The translations under genes and the position numbers were made by a program. Below are positions 5,906 through 11,805 of a DNA stretch of 11,805 nt, one piece after another. The notes under the pieces were generated by a model, which worked only from the letters and a program-made list of their open reading frames with translations, was not told the origin of the DNA and searched no databases. This stretch comes from an uncultured Eubacteriales bacterium. GTDB taxonomy: Bacteria; Bacillota; Clostridia; Christensenellales; Borkfalkiaceae. Position 1 is the first letter of the stretch. Each line of letters begins with the position of its first letter. The stretch spans positions 1 to 11,805 of the forward strand of contig UQHL01000039.1 of the NCBI GenBank assembly GCA_900540805.1, given 5' to 3'.

Positions 5906-6754
5906 GTGAAAAAAGAATGCGCATATATTGCCGAAAAATCTAAAGCGCCCGTTATTTTCGGGCTGTTGGCGGCGTTCTGCGCCGTGTGGCTGTTCGTTAT
6001 CGTATTGGTTTATGACAAACAGGTTCGGCCTGTGATATTTTTCCCCGACAATCTCTCATCCATACCATACCTGTCGGCGTTCTTTAATCAATGGCATTTC
6101 GTCGCTTATTGTCTGCGGATTGCGGGCGCGTTGAGCCTGGTCGTTTCCGCGTTCTTTTTGAAAAAGAGCGTGGCGCCCGTCTGTATCGCATTCTTTATCG
6201 ATGCGTGGATTATGCTCTGTGACGTCTGCGTCTATCGGCGGGAAATATTATACAGTAAATATTCTCTCAGCTATTCTTTCGATTTTCCGATATTTCTTTC
6301 CCATGCGTCGTTGGCGGTATTTCTCGTCCTCATTGCGCTTGGAAAACTGAAAAGCGGCGCGCCTCTGCTTGCCGCGTCCGTTGTCGCCGTGAGCGAGTGG
6401 CTGCTGATTTTCGTGTTGACGGCCGTGCGTAACAACTATTTCTTTTTAAGCGATTTTTTATTTAATATTTTCCGCTATGCGGCGGTAGTCGTTTTGGCGG
6501 CGTCGGTGAAGTCTCCCGAGCGGGGCGCTTTTGTTTCCGCTCAATCGCAAAGGCGGCGTAATCCCTATCGACGGGAAAATTTCGCTTCAGGTTCCGAAAC
6601 GGCAATAGCCGACGGCGGGGACTTAAACGCGGAAGCGCGTCCTTCGGAAGACGTGTATAAGGCGTTGGAGGCCTTGTCCGAATTGAAGCGGCAGGGATTG
6701 TTGGAAGAGGAGGAATACGCCGCGAAAAGAGACGAGATACTCAAAAGAATTTGA
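5906..6754 (+). CDS. Six-helix membrane protein with C-terminal SHOCT domain (paralogue of the preceding gene)
   Basis: Membrane protein of 282 residues, function unknown. Hydrophobic segments lie near 15-36, 66-84, 89-110, 127-147, 152-174 and 183-201. A basic NPY-containing stretch follows (RRRNPYRRE, 216-224), then a short polar linker and a SHOCT-like hairpin at about 253-282 (ALSELKRQGLLEEEEY). The architecture matches the preceding gene but the linker is far shorter and lacks the 15-residue repeats. It starts with GTG; GGGGGAGG (5886-5893) lies 12 nt upstream, a slightly long spacing. The TTG at 5895 opens a frame that closes after four codons, and no in-frame ATG exists before residue 103, so GTG is the only credible start. 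It is the last gene of the operon, followed by the terminator at 6760-6804. Confidence 0.78.
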   Translation: MKKECAYIAEKSKAPVIFGLLAAFCAVWLFVIVLVYDKQVRPVIFFPDNLSSIPYLSAFFNQWHFVAYCLRIAGALSLVVSAFFLKKSVAPVCIAFFIDAWIMLCDVCVYRREILYSKYSLSYSFDFPIFLSHASLAVFLVLIALGKLKSGAPLLAASVVAVSEWLLIFVLTAVRNNYFFLSDFLFNIFRYAAVVVLAASVKSPERGAFVSAQSQRRRNPYRRENFASGSETAIADGGDLNAEARPSEDVYKALEALSELKRQGLLEEEEYAAKRDEILKRI

Positions 6755-6759
6755 GGCGT

Positions 6760-6804
6760 AAAAATATAAGGGCCGAGTAACGAAAACGCGGCCCTTATAT
6801 TTTT
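6760..6804. terminator. Bidirectional terminator between SHOCT operon and dehydrogenase
   Basis: A perfect 16-bp stem pairs 6760-6775 with 6789-6804 around a 13-nt loop. The base of the stem is an A5 run on one side and a T5 run on the other, so each strand presents a GC-rich hairpin (GGGCCG/CGGCCC) followed by Ts. It ends transcription of the plus-strand SHOCT operon and the minus-strand dehydrogenase. Confidence 0.9.
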
Positions 6805-6832
6805 GTAGCGCTGTACGGCCTGAAAAAACGGT

Positions 6833-7783
6833 TTAATCGGTTACGGTGTCGTAAGGTCGGCCTTCCAGAAAGGCGGCGAGATGTTCTGCCACGCGGCGGT
6901 GGAGTCGAAGGCGCGTTTCGCGGGGCTGCCAGGCGACGTGGGGCGTGATATGGCAGTTTTTCGCACGCAAAAGGGGATTTTCGGGGCGGACGGGTTCTTC
7001 GGAAAGCACGTCGAGATAGGCGCCCGCCAGCCTGCCGCCGTTCAGCGCGTCCGCGAGCGCGTTTTCGTCTATCAGCCCGCCGCGGGCGGTGTTGATGAGT
7101 ATGGCCGTCGGCTTCATCAGCGACAGCGTCTCGCCGTTGACGATGTGCAGCGTGTCGGGGCCTTGCGGGCAATGCAGGGAGAGAAAGTCCGCGCGGGCAA
7201 ATAATTCCTCCCTTTCGACGTATTCGTAAGGCATTTCCCGTTTCGTGCGGGTATGCACCAAAATCCGCATGCCCAGCGCCGCGCCGATTTCCGCCGCTCT
7301 TTTTCCGATGTTGCCGAACCCGAAAATACCCAGCGTTTTACCGCTCACCTCAACCATGGGGTAATCATAATAGGAAAATGCGGCGCATTTTTGCCAATCC
7401 CCGCGCGCGACGGAGGCCGTGTAGCCCAAAAGACTTCCCGCGCCCGCCAGTAATAGGGCGGCGGTATGCTGGGCCACCGCCTCGGTGGAATAATCGGGCG
7501 TGTTGGAGACGACGATCCCGCGTGCGCGGCAGGCGGAAAGATCGACGTTATTGAAGCCCGTGGAATATAAACCGATATATTTCAAACGGGGCAGGGCGGC
7601 GATGACGTGCGCGGACAGGTCTGTTTTATTGACGAGCAGAATATCCGCGTCGGCGCAGCTTTCGATCACCTCGTCAGCCGACAGACAGGGAAAAAGATGA
7701 AGCTCGCCGAATGCTTTCAGGTCGGAAAAATCTATATCGTTTGCAAAAGAAATCGTGTTGGTGCCGATCAGATAAATTTTCAT
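6833..7783 (-). CDS. D-2-hydroxyacid dehydrogenase (glycerate/phosphoglycerate dehydrogenase-like)
   Basis: Cytoplasmic NAD(P)-dependent enzyme interconverting a D-2-hydroxyacid and a 2-oxoacid; 316 residues, normal for the family. Motifs: substrate-loop YSTGFNNVD (73-81), Rossmann GFGNIG at 155-160, catalytic Arg234 (TARGG), Glu263 (EEP) and His282 (TPHVAW). After the second Rossmann strand the usual acidic residue is replaced by HTRTKR (177-182), which hints at NADP(H) use. The exact substrate (glycerate, hydroxypyruvate, glyoxylate, other) cannot be fixed; no serine- or glycerate-pathway neighbours are present. A GGGAGGA site (minus strand, 7795-7789) precedes the ATG. It is a single-gene unit with a strong promoter at 7813-7841. 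Confidence 0.9.
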   Translation of the reverse strand: MKIYLIGTNTISFANDIDFSDLKAFGELHLFPCLSADEVIESCADADILLVNKTDLSAHVIAALPRLKYIGLYSTGFNNVDLSACRARGIVVSNTPDYSTEAVAQHTAALLLAGAGSLLGYTASVARGDWQKCAAFSYYDYPMVEVSGKTLGIFGFGNIGKRAAEIGAALGMRILVHTRTKREMPYEYVEREELFARADFLSLHCPQGPDTLHIVNGETLSLMKPTAILINTARGGLIDENALADALNGGRLAGAYLDVLSEEPVRPENPLLRAKNCHITPHVAWQPRETRLRLHRRVAEHLAAFLEGRPYDTVTD

Positions 7784-7812
7784 GAATATCCTCCCGTAAA
7801 ATATTTCCCCTC

Positions 7813-7841
7813 ATTATAGCACAGGCAAGAAAAAATTTCAA
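7813..7841 (-). promoter_or_regulatory. Sigma-A promoter of the hydroxyacid dehydrogenase
   Basis: On the minus strand: TTGAAA (7841-7836), a 17-nt spacer, and perfect TATAAT (7818-7813) with extended -10 TGC. The leader to the ATG at 7783 is short, about 23 nt. Confidence 0.82.
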
Positions 7842-8064
7842 ACGTTTTCGGGCGTTCGGACGCAGGATAGCGGCATACGGGAAAAGCTACGGACGTTTTT
7901 CGGATAGTCGGGCGTTTGAGATAGCTTCATACGGACAATAAACATTTTCGAAAGTGCCCCAAGATAAATTTTTACGGGCGCGGGAATTTTTCGATTGAAG
8001 AGCGTTAAGCAGATGGCCCTATGAATAAATCGTAAATATTTCCGCCCCGCGCGCAGAAAAAATA
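7842..8064. other. Gene-free divergent spacer with imperfect repeats
   Basis: No convincing gene was seen between the two divergent promoters. CGGGCGTT occurs at 7849-7856 and 7909-7916, and a 15-mer beginning GATAGC and ending CATACGG occurs at 7866-7880 and 7920-7934 with two differences, so a unit of about 30 bp seems to have been duplicated and to have diverged at an offset near 54-60 bp. Sequence from about 7935 to 8064 shows nothing recognisable apart from AT-rich stretches. Confidence 0.4.
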
Positions 8065-8090
8065 GACAAATGTCTTGACAGCTGTCAAGA
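8065..8090. promoter_or_regulatory. Predicted NiaR operator: alternating GACA/TGTC half-sites
   Basis: Four tetramers alternate every 6 bp: GACA 8065-8068, TGTC 8071-8074, GACA 8077-8080 and TGTC 8083-8086, each separated by 2 bp. Within them lies the perfect 18-bp palindrome TCTTGACAGCTGTCAAGA (8073-8090). The ladder includes the -35 hexamer of the nadB promoter, so a bound repressor would exclude RNA polymerase. TGTC/GACA palindromes agree with my recollection of NiaR (YrxA) sites in Firmicutes, and niaR is in this operon; the assignment remains a prediction. Confidence 0.75.
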
Positions 8091-8103
8091 AAAAGCGTAT
8101 AGT
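8075..8103 (+). promoter_or_regulatory. Sigma-A promoter of the nadB-nadC-niaR operon
   Basis: TTGACA at 8075-8080, a 17-nt spacer, and TATAGT at 8098-8103. The -35 box is part of the operator palindrome. The predicted start of transcription is near 8110, so the ATG at 8120 would have a leader of only about 10 nt, while the ATG at 8135 would have about 25 nt. Confidence 0.85.
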
Positions 8104-8134
8104 ATTATAGAACAAACTCATGGAAGAAAACGGT

Positions 8135-9460
8135 ATGTTGCAGCTGAAAGAAAAATACGATATCATCATCGCGGGCGCGGGCGTAGCGGGGCTCAACGCG
8201 GCACTGTTTCTGCCGCGGGACAAGGATATCCTTCTCATCTCGAAGGAAAGCCCGAAGCACAGCGATTCGTACCTCGCGCAGGGCGGAATCTGCGTCCTCA
8301 AATGGGACGGCGACCACGATATTTTTTTCGAGGACACGCTGCGGGCGGGGCATTACGAAAATAACCGCGACACGGTCGAGTGCATGCTGCGTTCCTCGCG
8401 CGAAACGATCTCCGACCTTCTGTGCGCAGGGGTGCGTTTTTCGACGGATAAAGAAGGCAATTTCCTCTATACCCGCGAGGGCGGCCACCGCGCGAAACGC
8501 ATCATGTACCACGAGGACTGCACGGGCAGGGAGATTACCTCCCGTCTCTATGCGCAGGCGAAAAAACTGAAAAACGTACATATTCGGCCCTATACCGCGC
8601 TGATCGATCTGCTCTGCGACGAACGGGAAAACGTCTGCGCGGGAGCGGTGCTCCGCGACGAAGAAACGGGGGAGATCAAGGCGGTGTCCGCCGATTACGT
8701 GATCCTTGCGACGGGCGGCGTGGGCGGACTGTTCCGCTTTTCCACCAATTATCGCAATCTGACGGGCGACGGCGTGGCGGTGTGCTTAAAGCACGGCATC
8801 GAAGTGGAAAACGTCGATTATATCCAAATCCACCCCACCACGCTCTATACAAAAAAACGGGGCAGGCGTTTTCTCATCTCCGAATCCGTGCGCGGCGAAG
8901 GCGCGGTGCTGCTCGGCGCGGACGGGCAGCGCTTTACCGACGAATTGCAGCCCCGCGACGTGGTGGCGGCGGCGATTTACGCCCAGATGGAAAAAGACGG
9001 CGCCGACCACGTTTTGCTCGACCTGCGCACCATTTCCCCCGATATCGTAAGGGCGCATTTCCCCGCGATCGTCCGCCGCTGTGCGGAGGAGGGGTACGAC
9101 GTGTTTAACGCGCCCATTCCCGTCGTCCCCGGCCAGCATTATTTTATGGGCGGCGTCAAAAGCGACCTCGAGGGAAAAACCAGCATGTCCCGCCTGTTCG
9201 CGGTGGGGGAGACCTGCTGCAACGGCGTGCACGGCAAAAATCGTCTCGCCTCCAATTCTCTGCTGGAGAGCCTGGTATTTGCCAAACGTGCCGCGCTGCG
9301 TATCGCCAATACCTACGAGCCTCTTTCGGACGACGTGAAAAAAAGGACGGTACAGGGCTTTGACGAGCGCGAATATCAGGATAAAAAAGGCTTGGCCGAG
9401 AGATATAAGAAATCGGTTTTAAGCGAGATAGAAAAAGAAAAGGAGCAAAGGAAACAATGA
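8135..9460 (+). CDS. nadB: L-aspartate oxidase
   Basis: Flavoenzyme that oxidises L-aspartate to iminoaspartate, the first step of de novo NAD synthesis; its product is normally passed to quinolinate synthase NadA. It is 441 residues from this start. Motifs: FAD-binding GAGVAG at 14-19, AQGG at 48-51, EGGHRAKRI and HEDCTGRE, a second flavin stretch ATGGVGGLF, HPTTLY, SESVRGEGA with the catalytic arginine, QHYFMGG, and ASNSLLE near the end. The helical C-terminal domain of the roughly 540-residue E. coli enzyme is replaced by a short charged tail, as in many clostridial NadB. An in-frame ATG at 8120 has no ribosome binding site and almost no leader; 8135 has GGAAG at 8122-8126, so it is preferred, though 8120 is not excluded. 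It overlaps nadC by 4 nt. Confidence 0.93.
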   Translation: MLQLKEKYDIIIAGAGVAGLNAALFLPRDKDILLISKESPKHSDSYLAQGGICVLKWDGDHDIFFEDTLRAGHYENNRDTVECMLRSSRETISDLLCAGVRFSTDKEGNFLYTREGGHRAKRIMYHEDCTGREITSRLYAQAKKLKNVHIRPYTALIDLLCDERENVCAGAVLRDEETGEIKAVSADYVILATGGVGGLFRFSTNYRNLTGDGVAVCLKHGIEVENVDYIQIHPTTLYTKKRGRRFLISESVRGEGAVLLGADGQRFTDELQPRDVVAAAIYAQMEKDGADHVLLDLRTISPDIVRAHFPAIVRRCAEEGYDVFNAPIPVVPGQHYFMGGVKSDLEGKTSMSRLFAVGETCCNGVHGKNRLASNSLLESLVFAKRAALRIANTYEPLSDDVKKRTVQGFDEREYQDKKGLAERYKKSVLSEIEKEKEQRKQ

Positions 9461-10311
9461 ATCCCATCACGCAAAAGCTTCAGGCGGATAAATTGATCAG
9501 AATGGCATTGGAGGAGGACATCACCAGCGAGGACGTTTCGACCAACGCGGTTATGCCCGACTATAAAAAAGGCAAGGTACAGCTTCTTTGCAAGCAGGAC
9601 GGCGTTATCTGCGGCCTCGGGGTGTTTTTGAGGACGTTTGAGCTGTTGGACGAAAATACGACGGCGGAATTTTTTGTCCGCGACGGCGACGAGGTGAAAA
9701 AAGGTCAGCTTTTAGCGGAAGTGACGGGAGATATCCGCGTGCTGCTTTCGGGTGAGCGGGTCGCGCTGAATTATCTCCAGCGCATGAGCGGCGTAGCCAC
9801 CTACACGCGCGCCGTGGCGAAGCTTCTCGAGGGGAGCGAAACCAAACTTCTCGACACGCGCAAAACCACGCCAAACATGCGCGTATTTGAAAAGTACGCG
9901 GTGCGCGTGGGCGGCGGCAACAATCACCGCTACAATCTGTCGGACGGCGTTTTGCTCAAGGATAACCATATCGGCGCGGCGGGCGGCGTGGCGGCGGCGG
10001 TAAAGGCGGCGAAGGCGTACGCGCCTTTCGTCAGAAAAATTGAGATCGAAGTGGAGACGCCGGAGCAGCTGAAAGAGGCGCTGGACGCGGGCGCGGATAT
10101 CGTTATGCTGGACAATATGTCCCCCGAAAATATGGCCGAGGCCGTGAAAATGGCCAAGGGGCGCGCGGAAACGGAGTGTTCGGGAAACGTTACTCGCGAA
10201 AACATTTCCCGATTGATAAAGCTCGGGGTGGACTATATCTCCAGCGGCGCGCTGACCCATTCGGCGCCCATTTTAGACATATCTTTGAAAAATCTGCACC
10301 CGATAGAATAA
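9457..10311 (+). CDS. nadC: Nicotinate-nucleotide pyrophosphorylase (quinolinate phosphoribosyltransferase)
   Basis: Converts quinolinate and PRPP to nicotinate mononucleotide, CO2 and pyrophosphate; cytoplasmic, third step of de novo NAD synthesis. Its 284 residues are full length for the family. Motifs: Glu100 onward in ERVALNYLQRMSG (100-112), DTRKTTP at 133-139, RVGGGNNHRYNL at 150-161, KDNH at 168-171, the acidic strand IEIEVE (195-200), LDN at 218-220, SGNV at 242-245 and a phosphate-binding GVDYISSGALTHS near 257-269. All expected substrate-contacting residues seem present. The ATG overlaps the nadB stop (ATGA), a sign of translational coupling, with AAAGGAG and AAAGGA upstream inside nadB. 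niaR starts 24 nt downstream. Confidence 0.96.
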   Translation: MNPITQKLQADKLIRMALEEDITSEDVSTNAVMPDYKKGKVQLLCKQDGVICGLGVFLRTFELLDENTTAEFFVRDGDEVKKGQLLAEVTGDIRVLLSGERVALNYLQRMSGVATYTRAVAKLLEGSETKLLDTRKTTPNMRVFEKYAVRVGGGNNHRYNLSDGVLLKDNHIGAAGGVAAAVKAAKAYAPFVRKIEIEVETPEQLKEALDAGADIVMLDNMSPENMAEAVKMAKGRAETECSGNVTRENISRLIKLGVDYISSGALTHSAPILDISLKNLHPIE

Positions 10312-10335
10312 AAAAGCGGGGACGGGGGAGGAAAA

Positions 10336-10866
10336 ATGACGGACAATGTCGGCAACATGGCGCGGGAAAAGCGTCGGGAACGTATTCTTGCGGCGATCGG
10401 TTCTACGGACGAGCCGCAGAGCGCGGGGGCGCTGGGCGACCGTTTCGGCGTTTCGCGGCAGGTGATCGTGCAGGATATCGCGGTTCTGCGGGCGGAGGGC
10501 GCGCCGATCGTTTCGACCAATCGCGGGTACATTTTGGCGTCCAAACGGCTGGCGGCGCGGGTATTTAAGGTGTATCACTCCGAAAAGGAGCTTGCGGAAG
10601 AGCTGGAAATTATCGTAAACGGCGGCGGAACGGTAAAAAACGTTTTCGTCAATCACAGAGTTTACGGCCGTATCGAGGCGGAGCTGAATATATCCAACCG
10701 CGTACAGGCGGCGGAGTTTGTGCGGAGCATCGAGGGCGGCAAAAGCCGTCCGCTGATGGTGGTGACGGAAGGGTATCATTATCACACCGTCACGGCGGCG
10801 CGCGAGGAGCTTCTCGACGGGATCGAATACGCCTTGAAGGCGCGGGGCTTTTTGTTGGATAAATAA
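10336..10866 (+). CDS. niaR: NiaR transcriptional repressor of NAD metabolism (HTH-3H)
   Basis: Niacin-responsive repressor of 176 residues. The N-terminal winged helix-turn-helix (about 12-65) contains SAGALGDRFGVSRQVIVQDI, with the wing STNRGY. The C-terminal 3H domain holds His81, His107 (VNHRVYG) and His148/His150 (GYHYHTV). By analogy with the Thermotoga NiaR structure, His81, Glu89, His148 and His150 are probable metal ligands near the nicotinate site. It is expected to repress when nicotinate is present. It is encoded in the operon it probably controls, downstream of nadC, and the operator lies over the nadB promoter. GGGGAGG precedes the ATG. No separate promoter was seen in the 24-nt gap. 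Confidence 0.92.
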   Translation: MTDNVGNMAREKRRERILAAIGSTDEPQSAGALGDRFGVSRQVIVQDIAVLRAEGAPIVSTNRGYILASKRLAARVFKVYHSEKELAEELEIIVNGGGTVKNVFVNHRVYGRIEAELNISNRVQAAEFVRSIEGGKSRPLMVVTEGYHYHTVTAAREELLDGIEYALKARGFLLDK

Positions 10867-10876
10867 GGGACGGCGT

Positions 10877-11695
10877 ATGGAAATCACGGTTTTTGCGGGC
10901 AAATACGGCGAGGCTCCCGCTTTGAAAAAGGAACACGCTCTCGGGCTGTTTATCTCCACCGCGGAGCACAACTGCATGTTCGATTTCGGGGATAAGACGG
11001 CGGCGGGCAACCTCGCCGCGTTGGAGATTGCGCCCGAAACCGCGGACGCGGCAATTCTTTCGCACGGCCACCTCGGCGCGGGCGGGGGGCTGCTTGCCCT
11101 CAGGCCCCGATTGGTCGGCGCAAAACTCTATGCGCGGGAGTCCGCGTTTGAGGCGCATTATTTCAAAAAATCGCGCTGGAATTACAAGACGGTGTCGGTG
11201 CCGAAAAAGGTGTCGCGGGAAGGGGTTTTGTTTACGAAAAGCTTTTTGAAGATCGACGACGAACTCGCTTTGCTCTCCAATTTCAAGCCCGATAAGCGCG
11301 CGGCGACGGACACACGGTATTTTGCGGACGGTGACAAATATTTTGTGCCCGACACGTTCGCTCACGAGCAGGCGTTGCTGGTGACGGAAGGGGGCGCGTC
11401 GGTGCTTTTTGTGGGCGGGGCGCACGCGGGCCTGCGGCAGATGGTGGAGCGCGCGGAAAAAACCTTTTCGCGGCCCGTTTCGGCCGTGGTGGGCGCGCTG
11501 GAGCTGACGGACAAGAAAGGGAAACCTTTGTTTTCTCGCGAATGGGTGCGCAATTTCGCTTTCGAGCTGGGAAAATTTACAAAAGCGGACTTTTATTTCG
11601 CCTGCGGCGTAGGCGACGCGGTTTTCGGCGTTTTGCAGGGCGAACTCGGCGGGCGGGTGCGTCGTCTGAACGTGGGAGAAACAAAGATACTTTAA
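10877..11695 (+). CDS. MBL-fold metallo-hydrolase-like protein with degenerate metal site
   Basis: Protein of 272 residues resembling the COG1237 branch of the metallo-beta-lactamase fold (annotated as dihydropterin-ribofuranosylaminobenzene phosphate synthase-like). Conserved landmarks: EHALGLFI (19-26), FDFG (35-38), SHGH (62-65), HEQALL (163-168) and GGAHAG (180-185). The usual SHGHxDHxGGL motif reads SHGHLGAGGGL, so the Asp and third His ligands are Gly67 and Ala68. GCSHxG has become GGAHAG, and the C-terminal HCTG is replaced near ACGVG (242-246). His63, His65, His163 and His183 remain. It may be catalytically dead, bind metal differently, or act as a binding protein. It starts 10 nt after niaR with AAGGGA upstream and is last in the NAD operon, so its level probably follows niacin status; a role in NAD metabolism is inference. 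Confidence 0.72.
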   Translation: MEITVFAGKYGEAPALKKEHALGLFISTAEHNCMFDFGDKTAAGNLAALEIAPETADAAILSHGHLGAGGGLLALRPRLVGAKLYARESAFEAHYFKKSRWNYKTVSVPKKVSREGVLFTKSFLKIDDELALLSNFKPDKRAATDTRYFADGDKYFVPDTFAHEQALLVTEGGASVLFVGGAHAGLRQMVERAEKTFSRPVSAVVGALELTDKKGKPLFSREWVRNFAFELGKFTKADFYFACGVGDAVFGVLQGELGGRVRRLNVGETKIL

Positions 11696-11713
11696 GCGGG
11701 AAAGAACATAACA

Positions 11714-11749
11714 AAAGGGAAGGGGGAGCCATGGCTCTCCCTTCCCTTT
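11714..11749 (+). terminator. Rho-independent terminator of the NAD operon
   Basis: A 17-bp stem (one G-T wobble at 11725/11738) pairs 11714-11730 with 11733-11749 around a very tight CATG turn, followed by a moderately T-rich stretch. A run of As before the stem means it could also act on the minus strand. It lies 18 nt after the MBL stop codon. Confidence 0.85.
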
Positions 11750-11760
11750 ATTGATATAAA

Positions 11761-11805
11761 GAAAAACCACGCGATAGTCGCGTGGTTCGAGAAAGGTTAA
11801 CCGAT
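11761..11805 (+). mobile_element. IS200-like left-end hairpin, cut by the window edge
   Basis: GAAAAA is followed by a perfect hairpin CCACGCGA-TAG-TCGCGTGG (11767-11785; 8-bp stem, 3-nt loop) and a conserved flank at 11786-11805. It shares the GAAAAACCAC start, stem length and loop length with the hairpin at 28-46, and 11778-11805 is similar to 77-104. A subterminal hairpin with no terminal inverted repeat is what IS200/IS605 ends look like, so a tnpA gene may begin just beyond the window. That gene is not seen here. Confidence 0.5.

Noticed and set aside
10273..11010. Minus-strand reading frame across nadC end, niaR and MBL start
   Set aside because: It is a shadow frame of GC-rich coding DNA, with no ribosome binding site, promoter or recognisable domain.
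10790..11770. Long minus-strand reading frame (326 codons) opposite niaR and the MBL gene
   Set aside because: It runs through the terminator at 11714-11749, its product is Arg/His-rich low-complexity sequence, and both plus-strand genes are well supported.

Overview
The window looks like a chromosomal segment of a Gram-positive, Clostridia-type bacterium, possibly a gut lineage. The evidence is near-consensus sigma-A promoters with a 17-nt spacer, GGAGG-type ribosome binding sites, a NiaR-type (HTH plus 3H domain) NAD repressor, an AbrB/ABC-transporter operon of a kind common in Firmicutes, a short clostridial form of NadB, and IS200-like end hairpins. Most genes are GC-rich; the first gene and its flanks are visibly more AT-rich. 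No rRNA, tRNA or CRISPR array was seen.

Layout. (1) 1-170: remnants of IS200-like insertion-sequence ends, with no transposase gene in view. (2) 183-1125: a single-gene unit (promoter, alpha/beta hydrolase, terminator). (3) 1134-3084: an operon of an AbrB-family regulator, an ABC ATPase and an ABC-2 permease, ending in a terminator shared with (4) the convergent SDR oxidoreductase at 3103-3861. (5) 3972-6804: an operon of a small Cas4-like PD-(D/E)XK nuclease with four cluster cysteines, followed by two related six-helix membrane proteins, each ending in a SHOCT domain; it ends in a second terminator shared with (6) a convergent D-2-hydroxyacid dehydrogenase at 6833-7783. (7) 8065-11749: an NAD-synthesis operon of nadB, nadC, niaR and an MBL-fold protein. 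Its promoter lies inside a ladder of alternating GACA/TGTC half-sites, the likely NiaR operator. (8) 11761-11805: another IS200-like hairpin end related to the one at the left edge.

How the genes work together. NadB and NadC supply two of the three steps of de novo nicotinate mononucleotide synthesis; NadA is not in the window. NiaR, third in the same operon, probably represses it when niacin is present, which closes an autoregulatory loop. The MBL protein that closes the operon has lost part of its metal-binding motif. The AbrB protein probably regulates its own transporter operon. The least understood unit is the nuclease/SHOCT operon. It joins a DNA-processing domain to two membrane proteins and is the best candidate here for something undescribed, although no function can be assigned from sequence alone.
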